A DNA stretch of 64,000 bases from Mytilus trossulus (lineage: Eukaryota; Mollusca; Bivalvia; Mytilida; Mytilidae), in assembly GCF_036588685.1 (NCBI RefSeq), contig NC_086375.1:42129270-42193269 (forward strand), in the 5' to 3' direction. Every line of letters begins with the position of its first letter. The stretch's first letter is position 1. The position numbers and the translations under genes were made by a program. Under the pieces are notes generated by a model that saw only the letters and a list, made by a program, of their open reading frames with translations, had not been told where the DNA came from and did not search any database. This document shows positions 1 to 12,114 of this stretch, piece after piece.

Positions 1-75
1 TCATTTTTGCTAATGTGCCTCGTCTGTGTGCCTTTATTGTGTTTCATTCTTGCACATGACGTGACTCTCAACTTT
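1..75 (+). repeat. R5 retroelement 3'-tail fragment
   Basis: The first bases (TTTTTGCTAATGTGC then GTGCCTTTATTGTG) closely match a stretch near 50,970-51,025 that lies downstream of the reverse-transcriptase fragment. It is therefore read as a truncated piece of the same retroelement tail. It is followed at about 69-92 by CAACTTTGTACTTGTTTGGC, which also occurs in the hammerhead-bearing repeat, so the segment may be chimeric. No gene is visible between 76 and 270. Confidence 0.5.
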
Positions 76-274
76 GTACTTGTTTGGCTTCATAACTTAT
101 TCTCTGTTGAATGGATTTCCAAAGTTGTTTTAAAAAATTTTAAAATAGCAAAATGGCAAAATTATTATTTTGTAACCTTATCATCAATGAAAACAACTAT
201 GTATAATTTGTCATTACACATTTTTTGATAAAGATAAATTCAATATTTTATTCAGCATTTTATACCGCTTTATG

Positions 275-3185
275 TCAATCTTTAACTAGAGGACCTTTAA
301 ACAAGGTCAGCTTGTTTGCCCCAGTCCAAAGCTGGTTGATAGTACCAACCATACTTAACGGAATTATATTATCGAAGAGATGATATTCCTGTACTCTGCG
401 AATATGTAGCTCAATGTGAATTCTTAATTTAGCAATAGTTCGAATTTCCTCCACTTTCTTTCTGCTAATCTGACCGTGGCTTATAAGGAAAGGCGGAGTG
501 TTTACTGTTATACATGTACCGTCTAAAACTTTGTTAAGTACAAAGCCTTTGTCCGCCACAATACTTTCCCCACTCTCCAGTAGATCAATTAAACCACACA
601 GTATTGTGATTTCTACATCTGACATTGAACCTGTGTATAAGCTAAAAACAAAAGTTAAAGCACCTTGAGGTGCAATACCAACAAGTCCTTTCCATGTATG
701 GGAACTCTTATATGAAGAGTAACATTTTGAGCCAAGTGCAAGGGATGAGGGTCTCACTGTTTTTATCTTTGTACAATCAATTACCACTTTAGTACTTGGG
801 TACAACATTCTAAAAACAGATGGCATTTTAGCTTCAATGTTATACTTATTCGGCCATATATTAAAGCTACCTAATACTAAATATATAGAAAATAGACCAA
901 GTATTTATCTTACGACTGACTGTTGATATATGACAATTAAATCGTACCACCAAATCTTGAGTAAGGAGCCCATACTTAAGTCAACATAAAAAGTTCATCA
1001 ATAAGTTACATATTTCTTTGTCTTCAACTAGTAACATAAACATTATCTACACATTAATAATAATAGCTTGTCAAGGAATTAGCAGCAGGTTTAATGAAAC
1101 TAAAAAATGTAGTGAGCATGGACATTGAAACAAATCCAGTATAAAACAAAATCATTGAGTCGTCTTTGGTAAATCTGAAAATGCCAAATCTTACAATTTG
1201 TAATTTTTCCTGTAGCCACTGTATTTCTTCCTCTTTTTCCTGTAATTTCTTTAGTTCAATAACTCTTGATGTAGAAATTTCATCAAATGCACTGGAAAAC
1301 AATTGACACCCATGAAAATAAAAGTATCATATATTATTTATATATATAAGTATACACTTATATATATATACAGTAATGGCTAAGCAACAGTGTTATTCTA
1401 AAAAATATTGTAATTAATTGGTGAGATAAAATTTGATTAAAATGAATATTTTTGGTTGTGTCTTTTTATTATTTAGATGATCATGAGTACTGTTTTAGGT
1501 ATATTGTGTATATTATTTGAAACAATGCTTAATACAACCAGACATGGTTATACATAGCAACCACTGAATTTGCACAAGGATACTGAGTGTATAATGAGTA
1601 TACGAAAAACTGTGAAGGTGACACATCAAATGAATCATACTTAACATTTATCATAGGAGACTGCATATAAATATAAAGAATCAACAAAAAAACTAACATG
1701 TATGAGAACTTTCTTGAGATAGTATTGAAAAGTACTATATATATCCTTTCCATTCTCAATTTTATATTATATATACAAATACATAATATACTTTGATTTT
1801 ATTGAAGACCCAAACTGACCAGCAGATGTGTAACAACAGATTTTTATTTTCCCATACCTTAGTACTTTGATGATCCAGCATCTATATAAATTAAGTCATT
1901 CAAAATAATTAATAACAATTGCAAACTGATTTAAAAGAAGCAGTTTGACAACTGAATAACCATATTGAGAATGATTTATGGTCGTGTTTATTTTCAGCTC
2001 ATCAAACTAATCATAATTTAATACAGAATTCTGATAAAATACAGACAGAAAATTTAAATTATTTTATACATCATTAATGAAAATCACATTTGATATTGTT
2101 ATACATAATTTATAGTATATCTTAAATGTATTGGAGAGAAATACATATAGACAATAATCATGATAATATTAATTACCATAGAGTTAGATCTGCATCCTGA
2201 AACTCGGGACATGGTGTACAACTTAGATCTGTAATTTCATCCTCAGCTTCAAATTCTATCTCTAATTCTGGTAGAGGCCTTTTCTGTGTGACTGGGTGTT
2301 TGAATAATTCTCTGCGGGGCTTTATTAGGTTTGACCAGTCGAAGATTGAAGGCACAGTCTGGTTTAAGAGTCTTTCTGACAGGGGTCCATTTGATGTATG
2401 TAGATTTGAAATGTTTAGAGCATACCACTGTCTGATCACTGATATGAAATTGAACAGTTTTATGATAGCTATATGTATTTGTTATTCCTATTTGTTATTC
2501 CTATATATACATGATATATAATCTATTGAGTTAAATATATATATGTTACAAAACTTTTTGAAAAGTCGCAATCCATCAAGTTTTACATTGTTGACTTTGT
2601 ACGACAGACAAAAAATTCTGACCATTCAATAACAAGTTGTACATTAAGCTGATTATGGTACATGTATTTATGTTTTATATACCTACAACATTGTATCCTC
2701 AAATAAATATTTCTCACAAATTCACGAGAAATCAATGAATATATCCTTTGCATTTCAGATTTAAATGAAGTGAATAATTGCCTAGTCTTTCAAATGAATT
2801 CAATTAAGCTATTATAAAATAACAGGTACAATTATGCCCGTCGTGTAAATATTCAAATCTGAATTAAAATGAAGTTTCAGTTTCAGTGGTGAATGCAGTA
2901 GATACATACAGTGTCATTAAACTGCACCTTGACTTAAAATTCAATTATACATCAACAACATGCAATGTTACTCGAAATTATGCGGAATGGTAAAAAAAAT
3001 TACGGTGAACATGGCCCTAGATCCCTTCTTATAGCATTTGTCCACATGTTTCTTCTGTGGTCTGTCTGGGGGAACCTGTGGAACGAAAAAGCTGTGTGCC
3101 TCCTATCGTTGCCATTGCATAACGGCACACAACAGTGTTTGCTGTTGTTCCCCTTCGCCTTGCCGCTTGTTTTCTCGTCGTTCAT
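275..3185 (-). pseudogene. THAP domain + DDE_Tnp_4 transposase-like gene, broken
   Basis: Four coding blocks read on the minus strand. 3185-3000 has a THAP-type zinc-finger start (CCVPLCN, FHRFP, then W) and ends at a good GTAATT donor. 2439-2173 contains the end of a THAP-like module (LLNQTVPSIFDW) and an acidic linker. 1302-1054 has a charged coiled segment, then FYTGF. About 1010-275 holds a helix-turn-helix (QDLVVRFNCHISTVSR) and a DDE nuclease fold. Candidate catalytic residues are the D of VVIDCTKI, the D of VADKGF and the E of IELHIRRV, so the C-terminal triad survives. Lesions: a stop just before LIDELFMLT, a frame change right after it, and another between the HTH and YLVLGSF. THAP/DDE_4 proteins are common transposon-derived genes in molluscs. 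The middle of the THAP finger (second C...H pair) was not found, and the introns (1303-2172, 2440-2999) contain nothing else recognised. I infer a dead gene copy; assembly error is less likely because the lesions are multiple. Confidence 0.7.
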
Positions 3186-3239
3186 CTTGTTCCACTTTCC
3201 AACCTTAGCATCGTTTTCAGATTTTAGGCGGAACTTATG

Positions 3240-4014
3240 AATATTCGTTGAGAATGGAGTATGACGTTGCTAACGTAAAATGTTTATTTCGCGAAGTCAA
3301 ACTGTGACATATCCGGAAAAGCTGCATTTTACGACTATTTTTTTTTATTATTTAAACTGATTTATCTTATCAATTTTAATGGAAAAATTCAACATTGATT
3401 TTTTAAATTTGATCAGTATACTCTTCAATTATACCAATTCCAAAGATTCGCTGTATATATCAAGAACATATGTAGGTCACCAGACCAGGTTTCCGCAATC
3501 CTCCAAGTAAAAAGACATCACCAACTGTATTTGGGACGGTAGGTATTTGTTCGAGTCTGGCATGAATCCTAGAAGTTCGAACTCCATGAAATTTCGTGGA
3601 TGCGATCCCCATCACTACCGCCTCTTTTCATAACTATAGCTAACCTTCCTTAGACTCTTTTGATAGGTTCAGTAGGGTCATCCATCACCTCATCATTCAA
3701 TGTATTTAAAGTTTCGCTCCTTGAAATACTTGCATTGTATGATTCGTGTGTGCTCATTGTTTCCGAAAATGCGAATAATGACATGAGGGTCGTAGACATC
3801 AAATAAAGTTGTTTTTAAATGAGCTCTACACTCAATGCGCCAGTAAATTGATTCGGTTTTGCTGTCTGTTGTGTTGATATGTGTATCCATTAAAGATTAG
3901 TACTTTTTCTCCATGAATCCCGATAATAACTTTTGTAGTCATCACTCAAGTGGTTTTCGAAGTAGAAGCGAAGCATACAACGTGCTTCCGAATAATATTG
4001 GCACTTGAATTAAT
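3240..4014. other. Gene-free stretch
   Basis: Nothing recognised. Possible upstream region of the minus-strand THAP locus, but no promoter motif can be defended. Short open frames here (for example 3693-3890 on the minus strand) look random. Confidence 0.4.
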
Positions 4015-5258
4015 ACTAGAGGCTCTAAAGAGCCTGTGTCGCTCACCTTGGTATATGTGAATTAAACAAAGGAAGCAGACAGTTCATGACTAAATTGTGT
4101 TTAGGTGATTGAGATGTGTTTGTACATCTTACTTTACTGAACATTCTTGCTGCTTACAATTATCTCTTTCTATAATGAACTTGTCCGTGTAGTTTCAGTG
4201 GAAAATGTTAGTAAAAATTTACAAATTTTATGAAAATTGTTAGAAATTGATTATAAAGGAAAAAAACTTCTTTAGGGGGTCAATTGACCATTTTGGTCAT
4301 TTTGACTTATTTTTTAGTCTTAAATAGCTGTACATTATTGCTGTTTACAGTTTATTTATATCTATAATAATATTCAAGATAATAACCCAAAACAGCAAAA
4401 TTTCCTTAAAATTACCAATTTAGGGGCAGCAACCTAACAACTAGTCCGATTCATCTAAAAATTTCAGGACAGGTAGACTTTGACCTAATAAATACTTTAA
4501 CTTCTTGTCTTATTTGCTCTAAATGCTGGAGTTTTTGAGAGATAAGCCAAAAACTGCATTTTACCCTGTGTTCTATTTTTAGTCATGACGGCCATGTTTT
4601 TGACGAAATAAAAAAAACCCACAAACTTTATTGTATACACCCTACTGATCATTCAGTTGAAGTTTGGTTGAGTAGTTTTAGAGGAGAAGATTTTTTTAAA
4701 GTTAGCAAATATGATGAACAAATTGTGAAAAATTGTCATTAAAGGACAATAACCCCTTAAGGGGTCAATTGACAAATTTGGTCATCATATGAACTTATTT
4801 GTAGATCTCACTTAGCTGCTCATTTTTGCTGTTTACAGTTTATCTTTATCTATAATAATATTCAAGATAATGACCAAAAACTGCAAAATTTCCTTAAAAT
4901 TACCAATTAAGTGGCAGCAACCCAACAATGGTTTGTTTGATTCATCTGAAAATTTAAGGGCTGATAGATCTTGACCTAATGAACAGTTTTACTCCCTGTC
5001 AGAATTGCTCTAAATGCTTTCGTTTTTGAGATATAAGCCAAAAACTGCATTTGACCCCTATGTTCTATTTTAAGTAACGGCGGCCATGTTTTTTGACGGA
5101 TCAATAATCGAAGCACTATCATGCTAAGTTTCATACAAATCCATTCAGTAGTTTCAGAGGAGAAAATGTTTGAAAAAATCTTAACGACGACAGACGACGA
5201 CGACGGACGCCAAGTGATGAGAAAAGCTCACATGGCCTTTTAGGCCATGTGAGCTAAT
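4015..5258 (+). mobile_element. Element with terminal palindromes and two ~480-bp internal repeats
   Basis: The left end is a palindrome, AGGCTCTAAAGAGCCT (4020-4035). The right end is a hairpin with 13-bp perfect arms AGCTCACATGGCC and a 5-nt loop (5225-5255). Between them two related ~480-bp units follow each other (about 4190-4690 and 4670-5180). They share blocks such as GGGGTCAATTGAC, TTTCCTTAAAATTACCAATT and AAAACTGCATTT. A GAC-rich run (about 5185-5212) precedes the terminal hairpin. No coding capacity is seen, so it is non-autonomous. Terminal hairpins with internal tandem units recall Helitron/Helentron-derived elements, but the class is inference. An inverted copy of its first ~195 bp lies at 9540-9738. 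Confidence 0.65.
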
Positions 5259-6839
5259 AAAGGATTAACCATTCGATTTCTGTAAGGATAAAATGCATTT
5301 TGAAGTTGTAAGGCAGGACCCAATGCAAAATGTTACAAAACAAACCTAGGGTGATCCACTTTCACCTCCATGACTTTTTCTAATAAGAATATTGTGTATA
5401 TAAAAATGTGATGTAAACAAATATAAGTGAACAGTTTCTTTCTTGGCCTTCCCAATCTATTTCAAATCCCCCCTTTTATGAATCCTGTCAATCAGACATC
5501 TACATTGCAACATAAACGTTTTCACTTCAACGACGTCACCTGTAATATTCCGACGTTTATGAACATCGCATACATTAGTCCGAAATTATTCTGACGTCCA
5601 ATGGCGGTTTTGCTAGATTTATGCAAATGTCCCTAGGTCAATATGAATACATAAAATTATGAGGAGGACATATTAAATATGAATGTTATGGACACTAACA
5701 CGAATTGGTTGATCCATACGATATACCTTTGTCCAAACCAACTTAGGACATTTTTACCACGTTTTAGATTGTCGTTTGCCATTATGTCGTCAACCTTTTA
5801 AGTACTGATAGTGATTATAACCAGATTTTTTTTCTCTCAATCGATTTATGACTTTTGAACACCGGTATACTACCGTTGCCTTTGTTTTGCCTTTGAAATT
5901 TTGTTTGAATAAGATATTAATTTCATATAAACAGGTTATATTTTTGAGAAGAGTCGAAGAAATGAGTTCATCGTTTCAGATTCAAATAAACTACTACTAT
6001 TGTTTGTATCCAAAACTGACGCAATGTTAAATTAATTGTCCATTACATTGAACTTTGTTTTAATAGAAAAAAGTATATTTGGGTATCAATCCAACCAATA
6101 ACTTTCTAAAATACTTTCCAAAAATGCACACACACTATGTTGATTTTTAGATCAACTGGGCGAAAGGGTACTGATGAAATGCGCTTAAATTACGTTTAAA
6201 GCAATTTTGCATCTAACAAATATCATGGAAAGGGATTAAAGTCGTACTAACTTAAGTTCCTTATTCGTAAATGTATTCCAGACAAAAAATGCTTTAAGAA
6301 GTGTCTGTCGTTTACAAGAAAAATTGCGACCGCCATATTGTTTACATGGTTAATGAAGAGAGACAACTCCAACAAATTCAGGAACATTTATCCTATTATA
6401 GGCAAGAGTTTGAATTTGGAAACTAACAAAATCCTTGCAAAATTGCAAGCTTGATTGAAACAAGTATAGTTTATCAAAAACAAATAATAAATTATTGCAG
6501 TATATTATAATTCGTATCCCCATTTGGTTCAGCAAATAAATTAAATTTTATACAAACCATTTTAATAAATAAAATTCATATAAATTTTGTATATGTACTG
6601 TATACATTTCTATATTTTTTTTTACTTAATGAATATTTTTTTAATCTAGATTTTATTTTCTGTGTGTATATGTGTATGTATTAAACGACTGGATACAATT
6701 CATAATAGTTTATGAGAAATAGTTTTATGACGAATTTTTTTTTTTAATAAATTTTGGCATCTTATAAAAATTTATATGTCTTTTCCTGTTCATACTTCAA
6801 AGTTTCTGTCTTTTTTTTTGCACTATAACTATTTTGCCA
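5259..6839. other. Gene-free stretch with one R4 fragment
   Basis: The only recognised item is an R4 fragment at about 5795-5890 (CTCAATCGATTTATGACTTT, then GAACACCGGTATACTACCG). It is shared with about 10,455-10,515 and 50,305-50,350, and inverted at about 52,990-53,075. The rest is AT-rich with no supportable gene. Confidence 0.5.
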
Positions 6840-6841
6840 GT

Positions 6842-8603
6842 TCATATGATTTTTGACAAAAATATATGTTTAAAATATAACATATACATAAACTTACAAA
6901 ATTTAAAAAAATCCTCTAGCTTGAATGTCCAAACTGGCCTGCCTGCATGAATTGATATCAGAAATAAGGATAATATACGTGGTATATTTTTGTTTAACTG
7001 TCTCCTGAATTTCTGTTTTGTCCTCATATAGCATAAACGGCATTTTGACTTTTTGTCAAAACTAGCTGGCATATGTCTCTTAACAAGCTTGTTTTCAAGT
7101 GGGACTTGTGATGGTCTACCCTACGGATATCAAATGAATACCCGGCGACTAATCCATTTGCAATGTTTAAAGTAAAGTCAAGAAATGTCATTGAAGATGC
7201 ATGTTTATGGCGCATGATAAAAAGTTTAAAAGCATTAAACTTTGCCATTTCTAGTAGTACAAAGAAAACCCTTTCACTCCATTTGATAGTTTTATGATTG
7301 TAAAAGTGAAATTGGATAGTTTGGTCGGCACGGTCCACATGCACCTCCCATATTACTAGTATAATCTGAAACCATTTTAGCACAAACAAAGTTTTGCCTA
7401 GAGAAAGTGCCATCTGTATTGTTGTCATAAATAGTTGACAAGACATTTACAACTTTTGTATCTTTACAGGATGAAGCAACAAGACATCCTTTTTTGGCGG
7501 AATTTCATATCCCCACGTGGATTTATGCCTTGTGGGCGTTTACAAATTATATCAATAGGTAGTCCCATACGGTTTATTCGGACTTTTCCACATGCTTCTG
7601 TACCAAATTTTCAAACTAATCTTCAAAAAGCTCTGGGCTTGAAAATAATTATCAATATATACATAGTACCCTTTACCCTCTAGTTGTGCTCCCTGTAGGC
7701 ACCTTTTGACAACATTACTGGCGAGGTGTAACTGAGGAGTTACAGGTCTCTCTGGATATGTGTCTATGAATTTTATGTAGCTACTGAAAGACTCAGCTAG
7801 CATCCACACCTTTACTCCCCATTTATGTGACTTTGCTTGCATGTATTGTCGAAACTAAACTCGACCTTTGAATGGGATCATACACTCGTCTATGGTGACA
7901 TTTATTTTTGGATTATACTCCTGGTTGAAGCAGGCATTAAAGTTATTTACTAATGGTTTGACAAGGGGTCATTATGTTCAGCACCTGGTAATGGTTCTAA
8001 CTCTGAGTTTGAAAAGTGGAGGTATCTCATTATCTGTGTGAATCTGTCACGACTCATGGTGTTAGGAAATAAAGGTGTATGTAAAAAATGATCAGTTGAC
8101 CAGTAGTTTTGTAGATGGTTTCCTATCAACACCCAATTTTGAATCAGAGACCAAGGAAAGCATTCATCTCAGCAACTGTAGGTTTTACCCAGGTCATTTT
8201 ATTCTTATTTGGTGTAGCTCTTTCTGTTTAAGGGCATAGCGGTCAGTTTCATTTATCAAATTTTCAATTAGCATGTCCGTCAGGAAGAGCTTAAGGAAAT
8301 CTATAGGATCCTTGTCTTGTGGCATGATCCTAGTTGGCCCTCAGATTCGAGATGGTGTGAAAATGTGAGGCATTCCTGATTCATGATAAGTAAAGTGTTT
8401 ATGCCAACCATTCTGCAAACCATTACCGACATCACCATGCAGCAGGCCCAGGGGTTATCATCATTGATATCAATGTCTGAATCACCTGATTCTATGTACC
8501 CATCACTGTCATCACCTAAAACCTGCTGAAGTAACTTGTGTTGATATCTAGCTTCAGCTTCATCTATTTCACCTTCAAATTCGTCAGATTCTTTAGACAA
8601 CAT
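6842..8603 (-). pseudogene. piggyBac-type transposase, decayed
   Basis: Minus-strand piggyBac (DDE_Tnp_1_7) remnant in several frames. In order: an acidic N-terminus rich in E/D (8603-8440); DPIDFLKLFLTDMLIENLI (about 8310-8250), with in-frame stops on either side; YWSTDHFLHTPLFPN (8130-7950); VTIDECMIPFKGRV (about 7900-7855), then a TAG stop; VYIDNYF (within 7842-7552); VHVDRADQT (about 7345-7320); and a cysteine-containing tail, CRLCYMRT (about 7050-7025). The family's three catalytic aspartates correspond to the D of TIDE, YIDN and VDRAD, and all are still present. Breaks include the stop after FKGRV and frame changes near 8430, 7970, 7550 and 7050. A functional protein cannot be made from one frame. 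Terminal repeats and a TTAA duplication could not be located. Confidence 0.85.
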
Positions 8604-8679
8604 TTAACCTTTTATGACTTTTTGAACATGTGACCTTACGATGAATCGAGACTTACCTTTCATCACTTCTTTTACTTAA

Positions 8680-9020
8680 ATTAACAAACTAAAATAGCAG
8701 AAAACACCTCTACAGTGTCAGTAAAAAAATTAACGGTACCAGTTTTCTTGCACCAGATGCTCATTTCGACAATACATGTCTCTTCCGTGATGCTCGTGAC
8801 CAAAATATTTGAAATCCAAAGCTTATATAAAAGATGAAGAGCTATAATCCAAAAGGTCAAAAAAGTATAGCCAAATTCGTGAAAGGAATCAGAGCTTTGC
8901 ATGAGGGAGATACATTCCTTAATTTATAATAATTTCTAATATTTTGTAACAGCAAATTTTAATAACACAAAAAATCCGTATTTTCATGCCAGTACCGAAG
9001 TACTGGTTACTGGGTCAGGT
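8680..9020 (+). repeat. R3 repeat monomer (copy 1)
   Basis: About 290 bp, roughly from AACGGTACCAGTTTTCTTGC to CAGTACCGAAGTACTGG, match 38,960-39,245 closely and in the same orientation. Shared blocks include GATGAAGAGCTATAATC and AATCAGAGCTTTGCA. It abuts the piggyBac remnant but is probably independent of it, because the second copy has no transposase nearby. Confidence 0.75.
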
Positions 9021-9539
9021 GACATGTTATACTAAGTTGATAATTTTATTTTTACGGATTATAAGCGGAAAAAAACTTTTTAACGGAGTGCATAAATTGT
9101 GTAATATTTTTCCGCCATGATTTTTGACATATTTTCCATAACGACGTTTATTTCCGGTTCATTTAAAGGTCGTTAGAACTGTTGTATTTTGAGCGCATAA
9201 AAAAGAAAATAAAAATTAAATAATAATGCAAAACTTCACGAGATTTTTTAAAATTCAATGATATATGAAGTGACCGACAAGAACTATTTTCAACCAGCCG
9301 TATTTTTGTTTGAAAATGTAATGTCACAGAGATTAATTTCACTACCGTACAAGCACCTGCTCGACATTTTCAGATTTTATATATTATATTATTTTAACTT
9401 AACTAACACCATGAGCCGAAACCTATGGTAAGAAATTTATATTTTTACTTTTGAAGTTGTCATTTTAAAAATAGAATTTTAAGTATCCTTAATGATAATT
9501 TCGATACGAAAGGGTTAATTTTTGTAAACTTTTACAAAC
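9021..9539. other. Gene-free stretch
   Basis: No gene, repeat or RNA recognised in this AT-rich segment. Confidence 0.4.
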
Positions 9540-9738
9540 TATTTTCCTCTGTAACTAAAGGGCAAAGTTTATTATAGATAGAGAAAATTGTAAGGAGCAA
9601 GAATGTTCAGTAAAGTAAGATCTACAAACACATCGCCATCACCAAAACACAATTTTGTCATAAATCCATATGTGTTCTTTGTTAGATATGTACATAGACC
9701 AATGTGAGCGATACAGGCTCTTAAGAGCCTCTAGTTAT
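9540..9738 (-). repeat. Inverted head fragment of the 4.0-5.3 kb element
   Basis: The reverse complement of this segment matches the first ~195 bp of the element at 4015. It includes AATTGTGTTT, CTTACTTTACTGAACATTCTTG and the terminal palindrome, here perfect: AGGCTCTTAAGAGCCT (9715-9730). Only the head is present. Confidence 0.75.
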
Positions 9739-9852
9739 CATGGTGAATTGACAGTTGACTGATATTTTCCTCAATTAGTACAGATACTTTTACAAAATTT
9801 GTATTTTCAGTTAACAGCACATGTCCAAATGTACTATTAGATTAATATTTAT

Positions 9853-10017
9853 TTAAGAATTGAATGCTTTCTTTTGTAAATGTATTGGGGTGTAAAAGCG
9901 TTGACCGAAGTACATTTTGTATGAAGCGCGGAAGCGCTTTATGCTAAAAATGTACGCACGGTCAACGCTTTTACAACCCTATAAAGTTTCAAAAAGAAGC
10001 ATTCAATACTTATAATT
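9853..10017. repeat. Fold-back inverted repeat (~75-bp arms)
   Basis: The left arm runs from about TTGAATGCTTTCTTTTG through GTAAAAGCGTTGACCG to GTACATTTT. The right arm is its imperfect reverse complement: AAAATGTAC, CGGTCAACGCTTTTAC, GAAGCATTCAA. The centre is itself self-complementary (AGCGC GGAA GCGCT). The whole could fold into one long hairpin of about 160 nt. No coding content. Confidence 0.85.
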
Positions 10018-10229
10018 ACATTTTTAGCTATGATCATGAAAACACGAATTTAATAACTTTTTTATTCAATTCACCTGTGCACTTTATTGTGGGACCACGG
10101 GTTTTCATGAATGAAAAGTTTTATTGAGTGATTGATATGCTTGGGGAATAACATGTGATGTGCAGTTAGCCAATTAGAATATAGTATAATGATGAAACAT
10201 ACATCAAATGTAATTATTTATGTATATCT

Positions 10230-10530
10230 CTGTCCCAAGTATTATTGCATTAATTTGTACTGTATTCCTGTCATGTAATGTATTTTTTTGCGGTAGATTT
10301 TACATTGTCATAATGCGCGAGTTTTGGCTAGCAACAAACCAGTCAATCCACAATAAAAAAAAAAGTAACGTTTTGTACTAAGTCAGGAATATGGCAGTTG
10401 TTATCTAATGTTGCAAATTTGTTTTTTTGGTCGTTTTTTTCCTGTTATAATTGATGTTTTCCCTCGATTTCTCTCAATCGATTCAGGACTTTTGAACACC
10501 GGTAGACTACTGTTGCTTTTATTTATATAT
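10230..10530 (+). repeat. R4 repeat copy
   Basis: It shares, in the same order, TTGTACTGTATTCCTGTCATGTAATG-like, ACATTGTCAT-like and TCTCAATCGATTCAGGAC / TTTTGAACACCGGTA blocks with 50,090-50,355. At 50.3 kb this family runs directly into a reverse-transcriptase fragment, so R4 may be an internal part of the same retroelement. Confidence 0.6.
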
Positions 10531-10594
10531 ACTGTTAATTGCTAAATCGTCGGTTTCTGGTTTTTGCCACAGTGTTATTGATAAAAAAAAATCT

Positions 10595-11385
10595 TTATCG
10601 CATATTGTTTTCCATTCAAATCGCTGAATTTGATCTTAAATGTAATTAACATTGATAAGACGTGGACCGATATAAGGACAACCAACTGAACTGCTCAAAG
10701 AGCAATTTGAATACGATCGGTCACTCCTGACAGAAGCAAAATACCAGGCGTCTATAACGTCTAGCATTCGTTTCTTGCTTCATGTTATTTTTCAGATTGT
10801 ATTTATATAATATATATGAAGGTCAATTGCAGGACAATTAAAAATGTTCAACACTGAAAAGCGATGTATTATATCGGGGTTTTTTTTCTTAAAAAATATT
10901 CTATTTCGAGTTAGGCGCTTCATACACATGTCTACTCGTGCTTTACATATTATTTTACATGTCCTGCAATTATACACTGAATTTAAACGCATATTTTTTC
11001 CCATTCCAATGGTTGAATTTGATTTTAAATGTTATCGACATTGATAAGACGTGGACTGCAATAGGGACCTCAAATTTAACTGTGACGGAAAGAGTAATTT
11101 GAATATAATCGGTTTTCTCGTAACAAGTGAAATACCAGGAGACTATAAACGTCTATATCGCATCACACAAACTGATTTATATAATAGAAAGGTCGATTGC
11201 AGGACAAATAAAAAATGATCATCACGGTAATCCGATTTTTCTTCTCGTTATTTTCACTGATAAAAAATATTATATATAGAGTTTTAGCGCTAGACACACA
11301 TGTTTTATAATAAGATTAAGTCATAAAACCGTCGATTCGCTCGTGCTTCCCTCCCATATTGTTTTACATGTCCAAATAAGGCAAA
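10595..11385 (+). repeat. ~390-bp unit tandemly repeated twice
   Basis: GAATTTGAT...AAATGT..ACATTGATAAGACGTGGAC occurs at 10,625 and again at 11,015, an offset of 390. Further matching pairs are AATACCAGG..., GGTCAATTGCAGGACAA / GGTCGATTGCAGGACAA and CTCGTGCTT...TTTTACATGTCC. The two units are diverged. No coding content is recognised. Confidence 0.7.
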
Positions 11386-11749
11386 AATGACGAAACTTTT
11401 AAGATTATAAATTTCTGAAACGGTAATATAAAATAATTTTGTGAACATTCCAATCGAATTAATTTACCAATTTCAACATAAAGAGCAAGAAGAATCTATC
11501 TGCATATGATGAAACGATTCCATCGAATGATGAGACCAATCAACAAATAACGATTCATACAGTCTGGTATGTTGTTTGTCTTTTATTTGTAAATAATATT
11601 TTACCTATATAAGACGCACGTGCAATTTGATAGAATAACAAATCATTTGTATAAGGTTAACAATTCAATTATCGTTGGTATGGTCATAATAAAAGTCAAC
11701 TGTTTACTTTGAATTTGGAAAATACTTACTTGAAGGCTTTTCTATCTCA
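11386..11749. other. Gene-free stretch
   Basis: Nothing recognised. Confidence 0.4.
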
Positions 11750-11754
11750 GTAAT

Positions 11755-12090
11755 AGATAACCTTAGCTATATTTGACAAAAATTTTAGGAATTTTTTGTC
11801 CTCAATGCTCTTCAAAAATGGTAAAATCACAATGATGCAGAACTCCGGGGAAAATTTAAAACTAACCAGCCTAATCAAATTGCATAATCAGAAGCGCTCT
11901 ACCACATTAAACGAATGGATAACAAAAATCATATTCCTGACTTCATTTATGCATTTTCTTGTGTAGAAAATGGTTGGTCAAATCAAGTTAGCTTAATATC
12001 TCACTTGTATGCCAGTCGCTTTAAATTCATTATATTGACAACGATGTGTGAATAAATCAAACAGACATAATAGGTAAAAATGAAGAATAG
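11755..12090 (-). repeat. R5 tail copy, inverted, with hammerhead-repeat left fragment
   Basis: From about 11,815 to 12,085 the reverse complement matches the R5 tail (compare 43,105-43,400: AAAATCACAA, GAACTCCG, TGTATG(C/A)CAGTCGC, CATAATAGGTAAAAATG). Just before it, at 11,755-11,815, lies ACCTTAGCTATATTTGACA...TCCTCAATGCTCTTCAA, the left part of the repeat carrying the hammerhead core elsewhere. Here the core is missing. Confidence 0.65.
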
Positions 12091-12114
12091 TTTTTATCAT
12101 GTAAATATAACGAA

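Noticed and set aside
7..228. 73-aa plus-strand open frame at the window start
   Set aside because: Overlaps a retroelement-tail fragment; composition is low-complexity hydrophobic from AT-rich DNA.
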